Positions 1 to 8,938 of a stretch of DNA of 64,000 bases are shown piece by piece (position 1 is the first letter of the stretch; every line of letters begins with the position of its first letter). The stretch is from JAAXHB01 sp965214945 (GTDB lineage: Bacteria; Actinomycetota; Acidimicrobiia; Acidimicrobiales; Aldehydirespiratoraceae). The position numbers and the translations under genes were made by a program. The notes below the pieces were generated by a model that saw nothing but the letters and a program-made list of their open reading frames with translations, was not told the origin of the DNA and searched no databases. The DNA is taken from positions 2,232,001 through 2,296,000 of the forward strand of contig OZ244029.1 of NCBI GenBank assembly GCA_965214945.1, given 5' to 3'.

Positions 1-171
1 CGGCTTTGAGACAAGCCAGAAGAGCAGCCAAACTCCGGTGGCACCTAGTAGGGCGCCGATCTCCGGTCGTGTGAGGAGCTGCTGAATGGGGCCTCTGTGG
101 GCTAGTCGCTCATCAGGGGCGCCCGAAGGCGTGGCCCCTGCCGGTTTGGCATTTGTGGCGGAGTCGGTCAA
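1..171 (-). CDS. ABC transporter permease, N-terminal fragment (RbsC-like)
   Basis: Open frame of 57 codons running off the left edge. It begins with TTG at 171, which has a strong Shine-Dalgarno (AGGAGGTAATCCC) directly upstream. The first 35 residues are a polar cytoplasmic tail. They are followed by LLTRPEIGALLG and a hydrophobic stretch (TGVWLLFWLVS), the usual start of the first membrane helix in ribose/monosaccharide ABC permeases. It is the third gene of a minus-strand operon after the TIM-barrel protein and the binding lipoprotein, so it most likely forms the membrane channel for the same sugar. Only the N-terminus is visible, so the assignment rests on the motif and the context. Confidence 0.7.
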   Translation of the reverse strand, partial: MTDSATNAKPAGATPSGAPDERLAHRGPIQQLLTRPEIGALLGATGVWLLFWLVSKP

Positions 172-394
172 GGGATTACCTCCTGTCGTATGTGTCACAG
201 GCTTTCGTCAGACCGTCCGCTGTCGGGGTCGTCCGCTGGATCCCTAAAGCGGCGTAACGGCTGCGGCCATGCCTAGACATTTTTTGTGATCGGCGTTCCT
301 TTGTGTGATCTGCGTTCCTTGCAGCCTTCGGACCGGACCTACTTTCGGACCGGTCGGGGCCTTCTCTTCTTTCCCGAGGGGGTGGAACAAGACT

Positions 395-433
395 GACGGG
401 GGGCGGCCAGCGCCGGCTGGCCCCCTCCCCGTC
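395..433 (-). terminator. Long G/C-rich hairpin between binding protein and permease genes
   Basis: An imperfect inverted repeat: outer arms GACGGGG/CCCCGTC and inner arms GGCCAGC/GCTGGCC around a GCC loop. It lies in the 324-base gap between the binding-protein stop (496) and the permease start (171). No clear U-tract follows, so it is more likely a partial terminator or 3'-end mRNA stabiliser, as often seen after abundant ABC binding-protein genes. The rest of the 172-495 gap holds no gene that I can support. Confidence 0.6.
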
Positions 434-495
434 AACCGTGTCGTGTCAGGTGTTTTCTCTCATCGTCGCTTGAGGCGCGACGCTAGCCGGCCCGC

Positions 496-1530
496 CTACC
501 GGGTGCCCGCGTCCACCAAGGCTGCGACCTGGGCCGCGTTATCGGTTGTGACGAAGCCTGGGCCTGTGAGAATCGGCAGCCCGCCGCCTGCGGTGTTGAG
601 GTTGGTGGCCTGCAGGTGCATGAGGATCACCGGCAGATACCCCTGCAGGTACTGCTGCTGATCGACGGTGAAGGCGACATCACCGGCCTGAATGGCCTCG
701 ATCAGGTCGGTCGACAGGTCGAAACCGCCGATGACCAGGTCGCGGCCAGCCTGCTCTCCTGCGGCGAGTGCGCGCAGCGGGAGGTTCGGGCCGACACCGA
801 GTACAGCGTCGATCGACGGATCGCTCTGAAGGATTCCCGCGATGGTGTTCTGCTGCTCGTCGGGGGTCTGGTCTAGGCCGACGAACTCAGATGTAACATC
901 GCCGCTGAAGGTCTCCTCGAGGCCCTGACAGCGCTCTTCAAGGGCCACGTTCGACTGCTCCTGGCGGGCGCAGAGAACGTGCGTTGCGCCCAATTCGTTG
1001 AATCGCTCGCCCGCTCCGTTACCTGCCACCACCTCGGTCTGGCCGACGTGGCTCACGGCACCGAGATCCTTGTAGTCGTTGACGCCGGAGTTCATCGTGT
1101 AGAGGGGGATGCCCGCCTCCACGACGGCGCGTGCGGCAGCTTCCACGCCGGCAGGGTCGGCCAGCGAGATGGTGATGCCTGAGGAGCCCGAGGCGATGGC
1201 CGCCTCGATCGCCTGAGACTGAGCAAGCGCGTCGTTGATCGACCCGAAGTACACGACCTCACAGCCGATTGCGGCAGCCGCGTCTTCCACAGCCACCTCG
1301 ACCACTGACCAGAACGTCCCGGCGTCGCCGTGTGTGATCACGTGGTAAGTGTGATCACAGCCTTGAGTGTCATCGATCATATCGGTGGACTCGGCCGCGT
1401 CATCTTCAGCGGCAGCCGAATCGTCGGCTGCTGAGACGCCGTCAGCGTCGTCACCGTCATCGTCGCCGCAAGCCGCAGCCACAAGCGTGACCGCGAACAC
1501 AAGAGCGAGCAGTTTCCATAGCTTTGTCAT
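496..1530 (-). CDS. Sugar ABC transporter substrate-binding lipoprotein
   Basis: 344 residues. A hydrophobic signal peptide ends in a lipobox (VTLVAAAC, Cys about residue 21), followed by a long Asp/Ala/Glu-rich linker (about 22-55) typical of actinobacterial surface lipoproteins. The remainder has the periplasmic-binding-protein type 1 fold of ribose-type solute receptors: repeated segments such as IEAAIASGSSGITISLADP and NTIAGILQSDPSIDAVLGVG. It should capture a sugar or polyol outside the membrane and hand it to the permease encoded downstream. The ATG start lies 4 bases after the upstream isomerase gene, indicating one transcript. The substrate cannot be read from sequence; the IolE-like neighbour hints at an inositol-like compound. 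Confidence 0.85.
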   Translation of the reverse strand: MTKLWKLLALVFAVTLVAAACGDDDGDDADGVSAADDSAAAEDDAAESTDMIDDTQGCDHTYHVITHGDAGTFWSVVEVAVEDAAAAIGCEVVYFGSINDALAQSQAIEAAIASGSSGITISLADPAGVEAAARAVVEAGIPLYTMNSGVNDYKDLGAVSHVGQTEVVAGNGAGERFNELGATHVLCARQEQSNVALEERCQGLEETFSGDVTSEFVGLDQTPDEQQNTIAGILQSDPSIDAVLGVGPNLPLRALAAGEQAGRDLVIGGFDLSTDLIEAIQAGDVAFTVDQQQYLQGYLPVILMHLQATNLNTAGGGLPILTGPGFVTTDNAAQVAALVDAGTR

Positions 1531-1534
1531 TGAT

Positions 1535-2485
1535 TCACCCCTCCAGGGTTTGGTTTATAGGCTGTTGGCAATGCCCGTCGCTGCGGGCATTTAAAGATCG
1601 CAAGAAGCTTAGGCTCTCGTCGACGTTGCGGCTGAGTCGGGTGACCGCAGTGTCGTCACCCTCTTTGATCGCTGCGTCTTGCTCGAGGACGTACCAAATA
1701 TTACGCCCTGTCGCCTCGAGGCTCGCGATGATCCGCGCAATCGGCAAGCCACCCCGCCCCAGCGGCGGGAACAGGCCGAGTTGCACGGCCCGCTCAAAGG
1801 AGATCTCGCCTGATTTGTGCACGGACGCTATGCCGAAGTCGACGTCCTTCAGGTGTACTAGCGCGATCCGTTCAGGATGGAATTCGGCGAGCTCAGCGGG
1901 ATCGGTGCCTCCGAGACTCAGGTGGGCCGTGTCGAGCACCAGCGACACGCCCGACTCATTCAGGATGCGCGACGTCTCGGCATGACTCTCGACCAGTGAA
2001 CCGACATGGGGATGCAATGCCTGGGTGAGGCCATGAGCGCCGACGAGGTCGTCGAGCTCCGCCAACATGCCGCTCACCCGAGCCCATTGCGCGCCGCGCA
2101 GCGGCGACTGCCGCCAGTGGTCCGGGTGGCTGATCACGCAAGTGATGAAGTAGGCGCCGCCTGCGGACGCGATAAGGTCGGCCCAGCGGGCGGCCGCAGC
2201 CCTGGAGGCTCGGGAGCAGGCCGGATCGTGCAGCACCAGCGGTACGAATCCCCCGAGCAGCGACAATCCGTACTCGTTGAGCAGCGCCCGCAGCGCCAAA
2301 GGCTCGGTAGGCATGTAGCCGAGCGATCCAAGCTCGGTGCGGGTGAAGCCCACTGCGGCCATCTCCGCCAGCACCCGCTTTACGGGTAGCTGGTATCCCC
2401 AGCCGGGCATCTCGCATACGCCCCAACTGATCGGCGCGGCAGCGACGCGGTCGAGCATCGAAGTGCGTGTGGCTACGATCATCAT
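1535..2485 (-). CDS. Sugar phosphate isomerase/epimerase (IolE/IolI-like TIM barrel)
   Basis: 316 residues of the AP-endonuclease-2 TIM-barrel family. The N-terminal APISWGVCEMPGWG signature resembles inosose dehydratase and related myo-inositol enzymes. Candidate metal ligands are spread as in that family: Glu in FTRTELGSLG, His in ALHPHVGSLVE, Asp/His in LVLDTAHL and HLKDVDFG, and Glu in YVLEQD near the C-terminus. It is the first gene of the operon with the binding lipoprotein and permease, downstream of a LacI-type operator. It most likely isomerises or dehydrates the imported sugar or its oxidised product. The exact reaction is not determined. Confidence 0.75.
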   Translation of the reverse strand: MMIVATRTSMLDRVAAAPISWGVCEMPGWGYQLPVKRVLAEMAAVGFTRTELGSLGYMPTEPLALRALLNEYGLSLLGGFVPLVLHDPACSRASRAAAARWADLIASAGGAYFITCVISHPDHWRQSPLRGAQWARVSGMLAELDDLVGAHGLTQALHPHVGSLVESHAETSRILNESGVSLVLDTAHLSLGGTDPAELAEFHPERIALVHLKDVDFGIASVHKSGEISFERAVQLGLFPPLGRGGLPIARIIASLEATGRNIWYVLEQDAAIKEGDDTAVTRLSRNVDESLSFLRSLNARSDGHCQQPINQTLEG

Positions 2486-2615
2486 CGCCTGATCCGCTGC
2501 CGCCCGCCCGGGTGCCAGCGCTCACCGAGCGGTGACGGAGCGGTTGGCATGATGGTCATGTACAGCTTCGTCCTCCCCGCTACCTCGCCTCCGGGAGATC
2601 GCCCTCCCGCCTGGT

Positions 2616-2629
2616 TTGGAGCGCTCCAA
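2616..2629. promoter_or_regulatory. LacI-family operator palindrome
   Basis: TTGGAGCGCTCCAA is a perfect 14-base palindrome with the central CG typical of LacI/GalR-family sites. It sits in the 287-base divergent region between the transport operon (start 2485) and the LacI gene (start 2773). About 45 bases further right, two AGCGCT cores occur close together (around 2670-2690), possibly a second weaker site. The position suits repression of the transport operon and autoregulation. Confidence 0.7.
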
Positions 2630-2772
2630 TTTTCTTATCATGATGGCCTGAGCTTGTCAAGACTTGCTGATAAGCGCTGGCAAGCGCTCGCTGGACCCCT
2701 CCGCGCGCCAGGCTCCGCGCTGCTCTTGGCGAGCTTGACATGGCGTGCTTGTGAGGCTGCTATGACGACCCG

Positions 2773-3771
2773 ATGAGCCGGCCCACGATGCAAGACGTGG
2801 CGAAGCGGGCGAACGTGTCTAGGGCGCTGGTGTCACTGGTGATGAACGACTCACCTCAAGTGTCGGAGACGAAGCGGCGCGGCGTGCTGCGCGCTGCGGA
2901 GGAGCTGGGCTACAGGCCCAACCTGATGGCCCGCAACCTCGCCCAGCGACGCACTAACACCATCGGTGTGCTCGTGGACAACCTCCGCAATCCGTTCTTC
3001 GGCGCTGTGGTCGACGGGATCGAGACCGCAGCCGAAGAACGCGGCTTTCGCATCCTCATCCTCAACGGCCACCGAAGCACACGCCGCGAGAAGACCGCCG
3101 TAGAGACGCTGCTGCAGTTTCAGGTGGAAGGCTTAGCCCTGCTGGGGCCCCGCCTAAGCGACGACGAGCTGGAGCGGATCGGCGCGGCTGTCCCAACGGT
3201 GGCGGTCGCTAGCGGCGACGCGCTACCCGGGGTGGACACGGTCACCACGGACGGGCGCCTGGGCGCGAAGCTGGCCGTCGCTCACCTTGTGGGGCTCGGG
3301 CACACTCGGATCATGCACATCGACGGCGGCGCAAACGTCTCATCACATGAGCGGCGCGCCGGGTATCTTCAGGCGATGCGCGCGGCCGGGCTGGGCGACC
3401 TGATCGACGTGAGAGCCGGCGGCGACGACGAAGCCGGCGCCGATGCGGCGCTTGAGGGGGTCACCGCCGGGAAAGGAGGCCCCACAGCGGTTTTCGCGTT
3501 CAACGACATGGTGGCTGCGGGCGTGCTCGACCGTCTCAGCTCAGTCGGCGCAACCGTGCCAGGCGACGTCTCGGTGGTGGGCTTCGACAACACCTTCATA
3601 GCCGGGCTGGGCCGCTTGTCCCTCACAACAGTGCACCAGCCGAGCCCGGCCATGGGAAGCATGGCAGTGGACGCGCTGTTCGAGCGCATGGGAGGCAGCC
3701 GCGCCGATCCCGTGCGCCGCACGCTGGCACCTGAGCTGGTGGTGCGCTCCACCACCGGCCCTCCGCCTTAG
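2773..3771 (+). CDS. LacI-family transcriptional regulator
   Basis: 332 residues. The N-terminal helix-turn-helix reads TMQDVAKRANVSRALVSLVM, followed by the hinge helix (NLMARNLAQRRTNTIGVLV). A periplasmic-binding-protein-like effector domain covers about residues 60-325, with the conserved FNDMVAAGVLDRL and SVVGFDNTFIAGL segments. It probably represses the divergently transcribed sugar uptake operon and is released by the imported sugar or a metabolite. The ATG start is used because it opens directly into the HTH. Confidence 0.92.
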   Translation: MSRPTMQDVAKRANVSRALVSLVMNDSPQVSETKRRGVLRAAEELGYRPNLMARNLAQRRTNTIGVLVDNLRNPFFGAVVDGIETAAEERGFRILILNGHRSTRREKTAVETLLQFQVEGLALLGPRLSDDELERIGAAVPTVAVASGDALPGVDTVTTDGRLGAKLAVAHLVGLGHTRIMHIDGGANVSSHERRAGYLQAMRAAGLGDLIDVRAGGDDEAGADAALEGVTAGKGGPTAVFAFNDMVAAGVLDRLSSVGATVPGDVSVVGFDNTFIAGLGRLSLTTVHQPSPAMGSMAVDALFERMGGSRADPVRRTLAPELVVRSTTGPPP

Positions 3772-3785
3772 CTGACGCACCCACC

Positions 3786-4391
3786 ATGCTCGACCACGTT
3801 TTTATGGACGCCATCGGAGCGCTGCGCGATGGCTTCGTGGACGTGCGCCTTGAGAGGCTGGCCGGAGACGAGGCCCTGCAGACCGACCTTCTGCTAGGCG
3901 AAGTCACATGGGAGACGTCGTACGGGCTCCCAGGCGAGGGAACGCCAGCGAGGGTGCGCGTCGACGTGACCCTCGCCTGGCCCACGTGGTCTCAGACGGC
4001 CTACCGGAACTGGCTAATGGACCTCGAGTATGTGGAGCCGCCGAACGTCTCGATAACCCTCGAGTTCCGCCTGCAGACCCTGTTGGAGCAGCCGACGCCC
4101 AAGGAGGTGCTGGGCGTGCTCCCGAAGCGCGGCCCCGCGATGGGCGGCAAGGCGCTGGAGAGGTCGATGCCGGTGGTTGAGAAGCTCTACGGCCACGACT
4201 CCGCTTCCGAGACCGGATACAGCGTCGAATATGTCTTCCTCGTGGCCTACGACGGATCTTACGAGCTGGGCAAGGCCGTCATGTCGGACGGCAGCGAACT
4301 CGACAAGCACTTCAACGCCTTAGGAGGCTGGATCTCGTCGATGCTGGTGCGGCTCACCGATCTTGATCTGCGTTACGCACCATACAACTGA
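3786..4391 (+). CDS. Conserved hypothetical protein
   Basis: 201 residues, no signal peptide, no membrane helix, acidic overall. I recognise no family. The composition (alternating beta-type stretches such as RVRVDVTLAWPTW and VSITLEFRLQTLL) suggests a soluble beta-rich fold. It follows the LacI gene by 14 bases on the same strand and could be co-transcribed, and it converges on the ferritin-like gene with only 13 bases between the stops. The ATG at 3786 lacks an obvious ribosome-binding site, so translation may be coupled to the gene before it. Confidence 0.6.
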   Translation: MLDHVFMDAIGALRDGFVDVRLERLAGDEALQTDLLLGEVTWETSYGLPGEGTPARVRVDVTLAWPTWSQTAYRNWLMDLEYVEPPNVSITLEFRLQTLLEQPTPKEVLGVLPKRGPAMGGKALERSMPVVEKLYGHDSASETGYSVEYVFLVAYDGSYELGKAVMSDGSELDKHFNALGGWISSMLVRLTDLDLRYAPYN

Positions 4392-4404
4392 TGCGGCTGC
4401 CGAC

Positions 4405-5574
4405 CTATGCGGCGGCTGCGGCAGTCGCGGCTGTCTTGTGGCGGACGGCGGACTGCTCCTTGGAGCGGCCCTCGTTGAGGTCGTAGTCGACGAACTCGGC
4501 GCCGGTGTCGGGCAGGTTCTCGAAGGCGATCACGCCGATCTCGGTGAACTTCTGGCGCAGCCAGCCGTCGCCGGCGTCGAGCAGCCCCAGTTTGCGGCAG
4601 TTGGGAACGATCTTGGAGAACAGCATCCGCTGGAAGATCTTGCTCTCTTCGGGGGCATGGAGCAGGCGCCGCACCATTTCACGGGTGTCTACGCCCATGC
4701 GCTCCCATACCTCTTGCTGCAAGAAGCGGTCCCGCATCCGAAGCGCCGCCTCGAAGGCGAACTCCTGCCGCTCGCGGATCTCGGCGCGGGTCATGTCGGA
4801 GTAGATCTCCTGAAGCGACAGAACGCCGAAGGCAACATGGCGAGCTTCATCGCTCATCACGTAGCGCAGCATCTTCTTGAGCAGCGGCTCGTCGGTGAGG
4901 TCGTGCATGAAGCCGAACGCTGCCAGCGCCAGGCCCTCCACCATGATCTGCATGCCGAGGTAGGTCATGTCCCAGCGGCTGTCGTTGATGATGTCATCGA
5001 GAAGCATCCGCAGGTGCGGGTTGATCGGGTAGCCGCCGCCGAGCTTCTCGTCGAGGTAGCGGGAGAACACCTCCACGTGGCGGGCCTCGTCGAGCACCTG
5101 TGTGCTGGCGTAATACTTGGCGTCGATCCAGGGGACGGTCTCGACGATCTTGGCGGTGCACAGCAGTGCGCCCTGCTCGCCGTGCATGAACTGCGACATC
5201 CGCCATTTCACAGACTGGTAGGAGAACTCCTCCCACTCGTCGTCACCCCAGTGGTGCAGCGGAGATGTCGGATCGTCGCTGACTTCCGGTACCGCCACCT
5301 CCCGTTGCAAGTCGAGCACCCGGTACGGATCGACCTCTATCGACCAGTCAAGGTCGGTGGTGGCGTTCCACTGCGATCTCTTGGCCTTTTCGTAAAGCCT
5401 GTCGAGCCGGGTCCGCTCGCCCTTGTCGTAGTTCCAGGTGAAGATTGCGTCGGCGTTGTCGGCCACAGCGTGGATCGTGGAGGTCACGTCGTCGTTGAAC
5501 TGTGAGATCTCGATGATGGCGTCCACGTCGTCGACGTGATCGCGGCCGATGATGTCTCTGTCTGCGTTCGGCAT
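4405..5574 (-). CDS. Ferritin-like diiron protein (R2/AurF-like)
   Basis: 389 residues, mostly helical. Two DEARHV motifs (DEARHVEVF near residue 152 and DEARHVAFG near 233) each provide the ExxH metal ligands of a carboxylate-bridged diiron site. Additional glutamates lie in HGEQGALL and MVEGLALAAF on partner helices. The architecture is that of ferritin-like/R2-like oxygenases such as AurF-type N-oxygenases. It may carry out an O2-dependent oxidation of a small molecule or lipid. The start ATG has a good AAGGAG site 7-8 bases upstream. The C-terminus ends in an Ala-rich tail of no known function. Confidence 0.75.
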   Translation of the reverse strand: MPNADRDIIGRDHVDDVDAIIEISQFNDDVTSTIHAVADNADAIFTWNYDKGERTRLDRLYEKAKRSQWNATTDLDWSIEVDPYRVLDLQREVAVPEVSDDPTSPLHHWGDDEWEEFSYQSVKWRMSQFMHGEQGALLCTAKIVETVPWIDAKYYASTQVLDEARHVEVFSRYLDEKLGGGYPINPHLRMLLDDIINDSRWDMTYLGMQIMVEGLALAAFGFMHDLTDEPLLKKMLRYVMSDEARHVAFGVLSLQEIYSDMTRAEIRERQEFAFEAALRMRDRFLQQEVWERMGVDTREMVRRLLHAPEESKIFQRMLFSKIVPNCRKLGLLDAGDGWLRQKFTEIGVIAFENLPDTGAEFVDYDLNEGRSKEQSAVRHKTAATAAAAA

Positions 5575-5767
5575 GTCGAAGTCTCCTTCAAGGCGTCGGC
5601 TTCAGCATCTGCGGCGGTCTCCGGCACCGCGCCGCTGTCGTCGGGTTGCTGCCACGACGGCCTCCGGGTACACGGCCAAGCCTAGGCCTTCTGTGCGCCA
5701 GCACCCGCGGGCTGCCAGGCCGCTAAATAGCCTTGCCGCACAGGCACCGGAGGGGAAGACTGTTTAA

Positions 5768-6949
5768 ATGAGCCCCGCACGTGTAGAAGCAGGCGCCGGC
5801 CGAGCCGTGCTGAGCTGGGCCGCCGACGCGGAGCCCGAGACCCTTCAACAGGCGATGCGCACGGCTCGAAGCCCGGCCGTGTCCGGCGACGTGGCTTTGA
5901 TGGCCGACGCGCATGTCGGGATCGGAGCAACGATCGGCTCGGTGATCCCCAGCGAGGCCGCGATAATCCCCGCGGCGGTGGGCGTCGACCTGGGTTGCGG
6001 CATGACCGCCGTGCGTGTCGAGCACACCGCGGCGCATCTGCCCGACGACCTCGGCCCGGCGCTCGACGCAGTGGCCGCTGCGGTGCCGGCGGGGCGCGCC
6101 GCGCACCCTGAGGCAACGGCTGAGGCGCGCAGCTGGCTCCGCTCCCACAAGCTGCCCGACAAGAAGTCCACGCCGCGCAAGGCCAAGCAGAAAATGGGCG
6201 CTCAGCTCGGCACCCTCGGCGGCGGGAATCACTTTGTCGAGGTCAGCCTCGACGAGCAAGAACGCGTCTGGGTGGTTCTGCACTCAGGGTCGCGCGGTGT
6301 CGGCCATGCGCTGGCAGTTCGTCATATCCGCAGCGCAAAAAAGGCGTGCCGGGCTGCGGGCCGCGCTCTGGAGGACCCTGACTTGGCGTACCTGGTGGAG
6401 GGAGACGAAGGCTTCGAGCCTTACGTGGCCGACATGCTCTGGGCTCAGGACTACGCGCGCGCCAACAGGGCGCTGATGACTGCCGCTGTGCTCACAGCGC
6501 TTCGGTCGGTGACGGGCTTGGAGTGCGAGGTCGCCGACAGGGTGGACTGCCACCACAACTACGCCGAACGCGAAGAACACCACGGCAAGACCGTCTGGGT
6601 GACCCGCAAGGGTGCCATCCGCGCCCGGCGAGGAGACCGCGGCGTCATTCCCGGCAGCATGGGCGACGACACCTACATTGTGTCGGGTGTGGGCTGCGCG
6701 GAGTCGTACTGCTCTGCGTCGCACGGCGCGGGCCGGCTGATGAGCCGCACCCAGGCCAGGCGGGAGCTGAGCGCCGACGACCTGATCGAGCAGATGGCTA
6801 GCCGCACCTGGCAGGCGGACAAGGCCGACCGCCTAACCGACGAGGCTCCGGCCGCGTACCGGACCGTAGAATCCGTCATGCGAGCCCAGGGCGACCTTGT
6901 GAAAGCCGAACACCGCCTCCGCGCGGTTCTCAACTACAAGGGCTGCTAA
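5768..6949 (+). CDS. rtcB: RtcB-family RNA-splicing ligase
   Basis: 393 residues. The family signatures are clear: GVDLGCGMTAVRV with the Mn-binding Asp/Cys, LGTLGGGNHFVEV, LHSGSRGVGH, DCHHNYAE and GSMGDDTYIV. Near the C-terminus is the guanylylated histidine in CSASHGAGRLMSR. RtcB joins RNA ends carrying 2',3'-cyclic or 3'-phosphate to 5'-OH using GTP and Mn2+, acting in the cytoplasm on damaged tRNA or other cleaved RNAs. It appears monocistronic. A GGAGGGG element lies about 12 bases before the ATG. Length is typical of the shorter bacterial RtcB branch. Confidence 0.93.
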   Translation: MSPARVEAGAGRAVLSWAADAEPETLQQAMRTARSPAVSGDVALMADAHVGIGATIGSVIPSEAAIIPAAVGVDLGCGMTAVRVEHTAAHLPDDLGPALDAVAAAVPAGRAAHPEATAEARSWLRSHKLPDKKSTPRKAKQKMGAQLGTLGGGNHFVEVSLDEQERVWVVLHSGSRGVGHALAVRHIRSAKKACRAAGRALEDPDLAYLVEGDEGFEPYVADMLWAQDYARANRALMTAAVLTALRSVTGLECEVADRVDCHHNYAEREEHHGKTVWVTRKGAIRARRGDRGVIPGSMGDDTYIVSGVGCAESYCSASHGAGRLMSRTQARRELSADDLIEQMASRTWQADKADRLTDEAPAAYRTVESVMRAQGDLVKAEHRLRAVLNYKGC

Positions 6950-7183
6950 ACACCGCCCAAGAACGACAATGACAGAGCGAAAGATCTGACGCGCTCAAGG
7001 TTTACCAATACGGGAAATGGGAAACCAGGCGGCTTATAGACACCTCTGATCGTTCTGCCGCGTATGTGGAGGCATTGGCGGCAGTCAACAGCAAGAACCC
7101 GTCTGGAGACTCAACGAAAGGGACGCTCCGCAGATCTATAACGCGGGGTCCGGTGGTTGTGGCAACGGTGGCGGGTGGCGGGT

Positions 7184-8737
7184 TCAGATCACGGAGTCGC
7201 GGGTCTGCCAGTACTCGTCGCGCAGCAGCCGCTTGTAGAGCTTGCCCGTGGGGTGGCGCGGCAATTCGGGCCGGAAATCGACCGACCGGGGGCATTTCAC
7301 GTCGGTGAGGCTGGCTCGACAGTAGTCGATTAGGCGTCGTTCTAACGCCGCCGCAGCAGCACCGTCTCGTGGCATGGCCAGCGGCTCGACCACGGCCTTG
7401 ACCTGTTCGCCGAATACTTCGTCGGGGACGCCGATCACGGCCACGTCGAGCACTTCGGGGTGCATTGTGAGCAGGTTCTCCGCCTCTTGCGGGTAGATGT
7501 TCACACCGCCGGAGATGATCATGAACGCCTTGCGGTCGGTCAGGTACAAGAACCCGTCGGAGTCGACCCGGCCGACATCACCCAGGGTCGACCAGCCGTT
7601 CGGCAGGTACGACTTTTCGGTCTTGGCGGGATCGCCGTGATATTCGAAGCTGTCGCCGCCGCTGAAGTAGACGGTGCCCTGCTCGCCGACCTCGACCTCG
7701 CGGCCGTTGGCGTCGTCGACGATATGCACCTCGCAGTTGATAGGCGCCCCGACCGTGCCGGGGTGGGCCAGCCACTGCTCGCTGTTGCTGTAGCAGAAGC
7801 CGTTGCCCTCGGTGCCGGCGTAGTACTCGTGGATGATCGGCCCCCACCACTCGATCATCTGCTGCTTGACCTGCACCGGACAGGGCGCCGCGGCGTGCAC
7901 TACATGGGTCAGCGAGGAAATGTCGTTGCGGGCTCGCACCGCAGCCGGGAGCTTGAGCATGCGCACGAACATCGTCGGCACGACCTGCGTGTGGGTGACG
8001 GAGTGGGCCTCCACACAGGCCAAAAACTCGGCTGCGTCGAAGCGCTCCATCACAACGGCGGTGCCGCCGATCATGTGAACCGCCATGCAGAACCGCAGCG
8101 GGGCGGCGTGATACAGCGGCGCCGGCGACAGGTAGATGGTCTCTGGGGTCATGCCGAACAGCAGCATGAGCATGGCGGCGACCGTTGATCCGGCCGTGTC
8201 CAGGGGCAGATCCTGGCGCTGCGGCACCACTCCTTTGGGCCGGCCGGTGGTGCCTGAGCTGTACAGCATGTCCGCCCCGGCGATCCTGTCATTAAGCAGC
8301 TCCGGCGAGGCGGCAGCCAGCGCCCGCTCATAGCTCTCGTAGCCGTGAATCGTGGCGTCCATCATCAGCCGCAACTCGAGCTTCGGCGTGCGCTTCAACA
8401 GCTCGGCAGCCTGGTCGGCCTTGTAGGCCGAGGTGATGAAGGCACGGGCACCGCTGTTGTGGAGGATGTAGACCATCTCGTCGGTGGTGGAACGGCTACT
8501 GATCGCGGTGTAGATCAACCCGGCGTAGTGGGCGCCCCAGCACACGGCCAGAAACCGGGGGTGGTTCTCCAAACAGAAGGCCACGTGATCGCCCCGGCGC
8601 AGACCCGCTTCGTGGAACACCCGCGCCAGGCGGTTTGCCTCTTCGTCGAGTTGGCCGTAGCTGACGACGCGGCCCGATCCGGCCATCACCACGGCCGCCT
8701 TGTCGGGGTCGCGCTCCGCGTGGGTGCCAGGGAACAT
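7184..8737 (-). CDS. Acyl-CoA synthetase (FadD-like AMP-binding enzyme)
   Basis: 517 residues from the ATG at 8737. The P-loop of the adenylate-forming superfamily reads MLYSSGTTGRPKGVV, followed by HEYYAGTEGNGF, GWSTLGDVGRVDSDGFLYLTDR and the C-terminal PTGKLYKR with the catalytic lysine. It activates a carboxylic acid as acyl-AMP and then acyl-CoA in the cytoplasm. The substrate (fatty acid, aromatic or bile-acid-like) cannot be deduced. The longer reading frame to 8791 adds 18 basic residues with no homology-like features, so the internal ATG beginning MFPGTHAERDPDKAAVV is preferred. No partner genes are adjacent. Confidence 0.88.
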   Translation of the reverse strand: MFPGTHAERDPDKAAVVMAGSGRVVSYGQLDEEANRLARVFHEAGLRRGDHVAFCLENHPRFLAVCWGAHYAGLIYTAISSRSTTDEMVYILHNSGARAFITSAYKADQAAELLKRTPKLELRLMMDATIHGYESYERALAAASPELLNDRIAGADMLYSSGTTGRPKGVVPQRQDLPLDTAGSTVAAMLMLLFGMTPETIYLSPAPLYHAAPLRFCMAVHMIGGTAVVMERFDAAEFLACVEAHSVTHTQVVPTMFVRMLKLPAAVRARNDISSLTHVVHAAAPCPVQVKQQMIEWWGPIIHEYYAGTEGNGFCYSNSEQWLAHPGTVGAPINCEVHIVDDANGREVEVGEQGTVYFSGGDSFEYHGDPAKTEKSYLPNGWSTLGDVGRVDSDGFLYLTDRKAFMIISGGVNIYPQEAENLLTMHPEVLDVAVIGVPDEVFGEQVKAVVEPLAMPRDGAAAAALERRLIDYCRASLTDVKCPRSVDFRPELPRHPTGKLYKRLLRDEYWQTRDSVI

Positions 8738-8938
8738 CGCCAACCACGCTAGACGACTCCGCCACACCAAACCCAAAAACCGCGAAGACAAGCAGCCTCA
8801 CGTCCGGCCCATGGGGCGAACAAAGACAGCACCCACCTTGGAGGTCCGCAGACTCGGCAGCAGCGGTAACGGCGTAAGCGGGCGCCGCGATCGGCCTCCA
8901 CTTCGCCTGGCAACGTTGTAAGGGCGCGAAACTGGAGC

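Noticed and set aside
4363..5505. Long plus-strand open frame of 380 codons
   Set aside because: It is antisense to the ferritin-like diiron gene, which has clear ExxH motifs and a good ribosome-binding site; the plus frame has no recognisable domain.
7002..7183. Small gene after RtcB
   Set aside because: The short minus frame there overlaps the end of the acyl-CoA synthetase and lacks start signals; the 234-base gap 6950-7183 shows nothing supportable.
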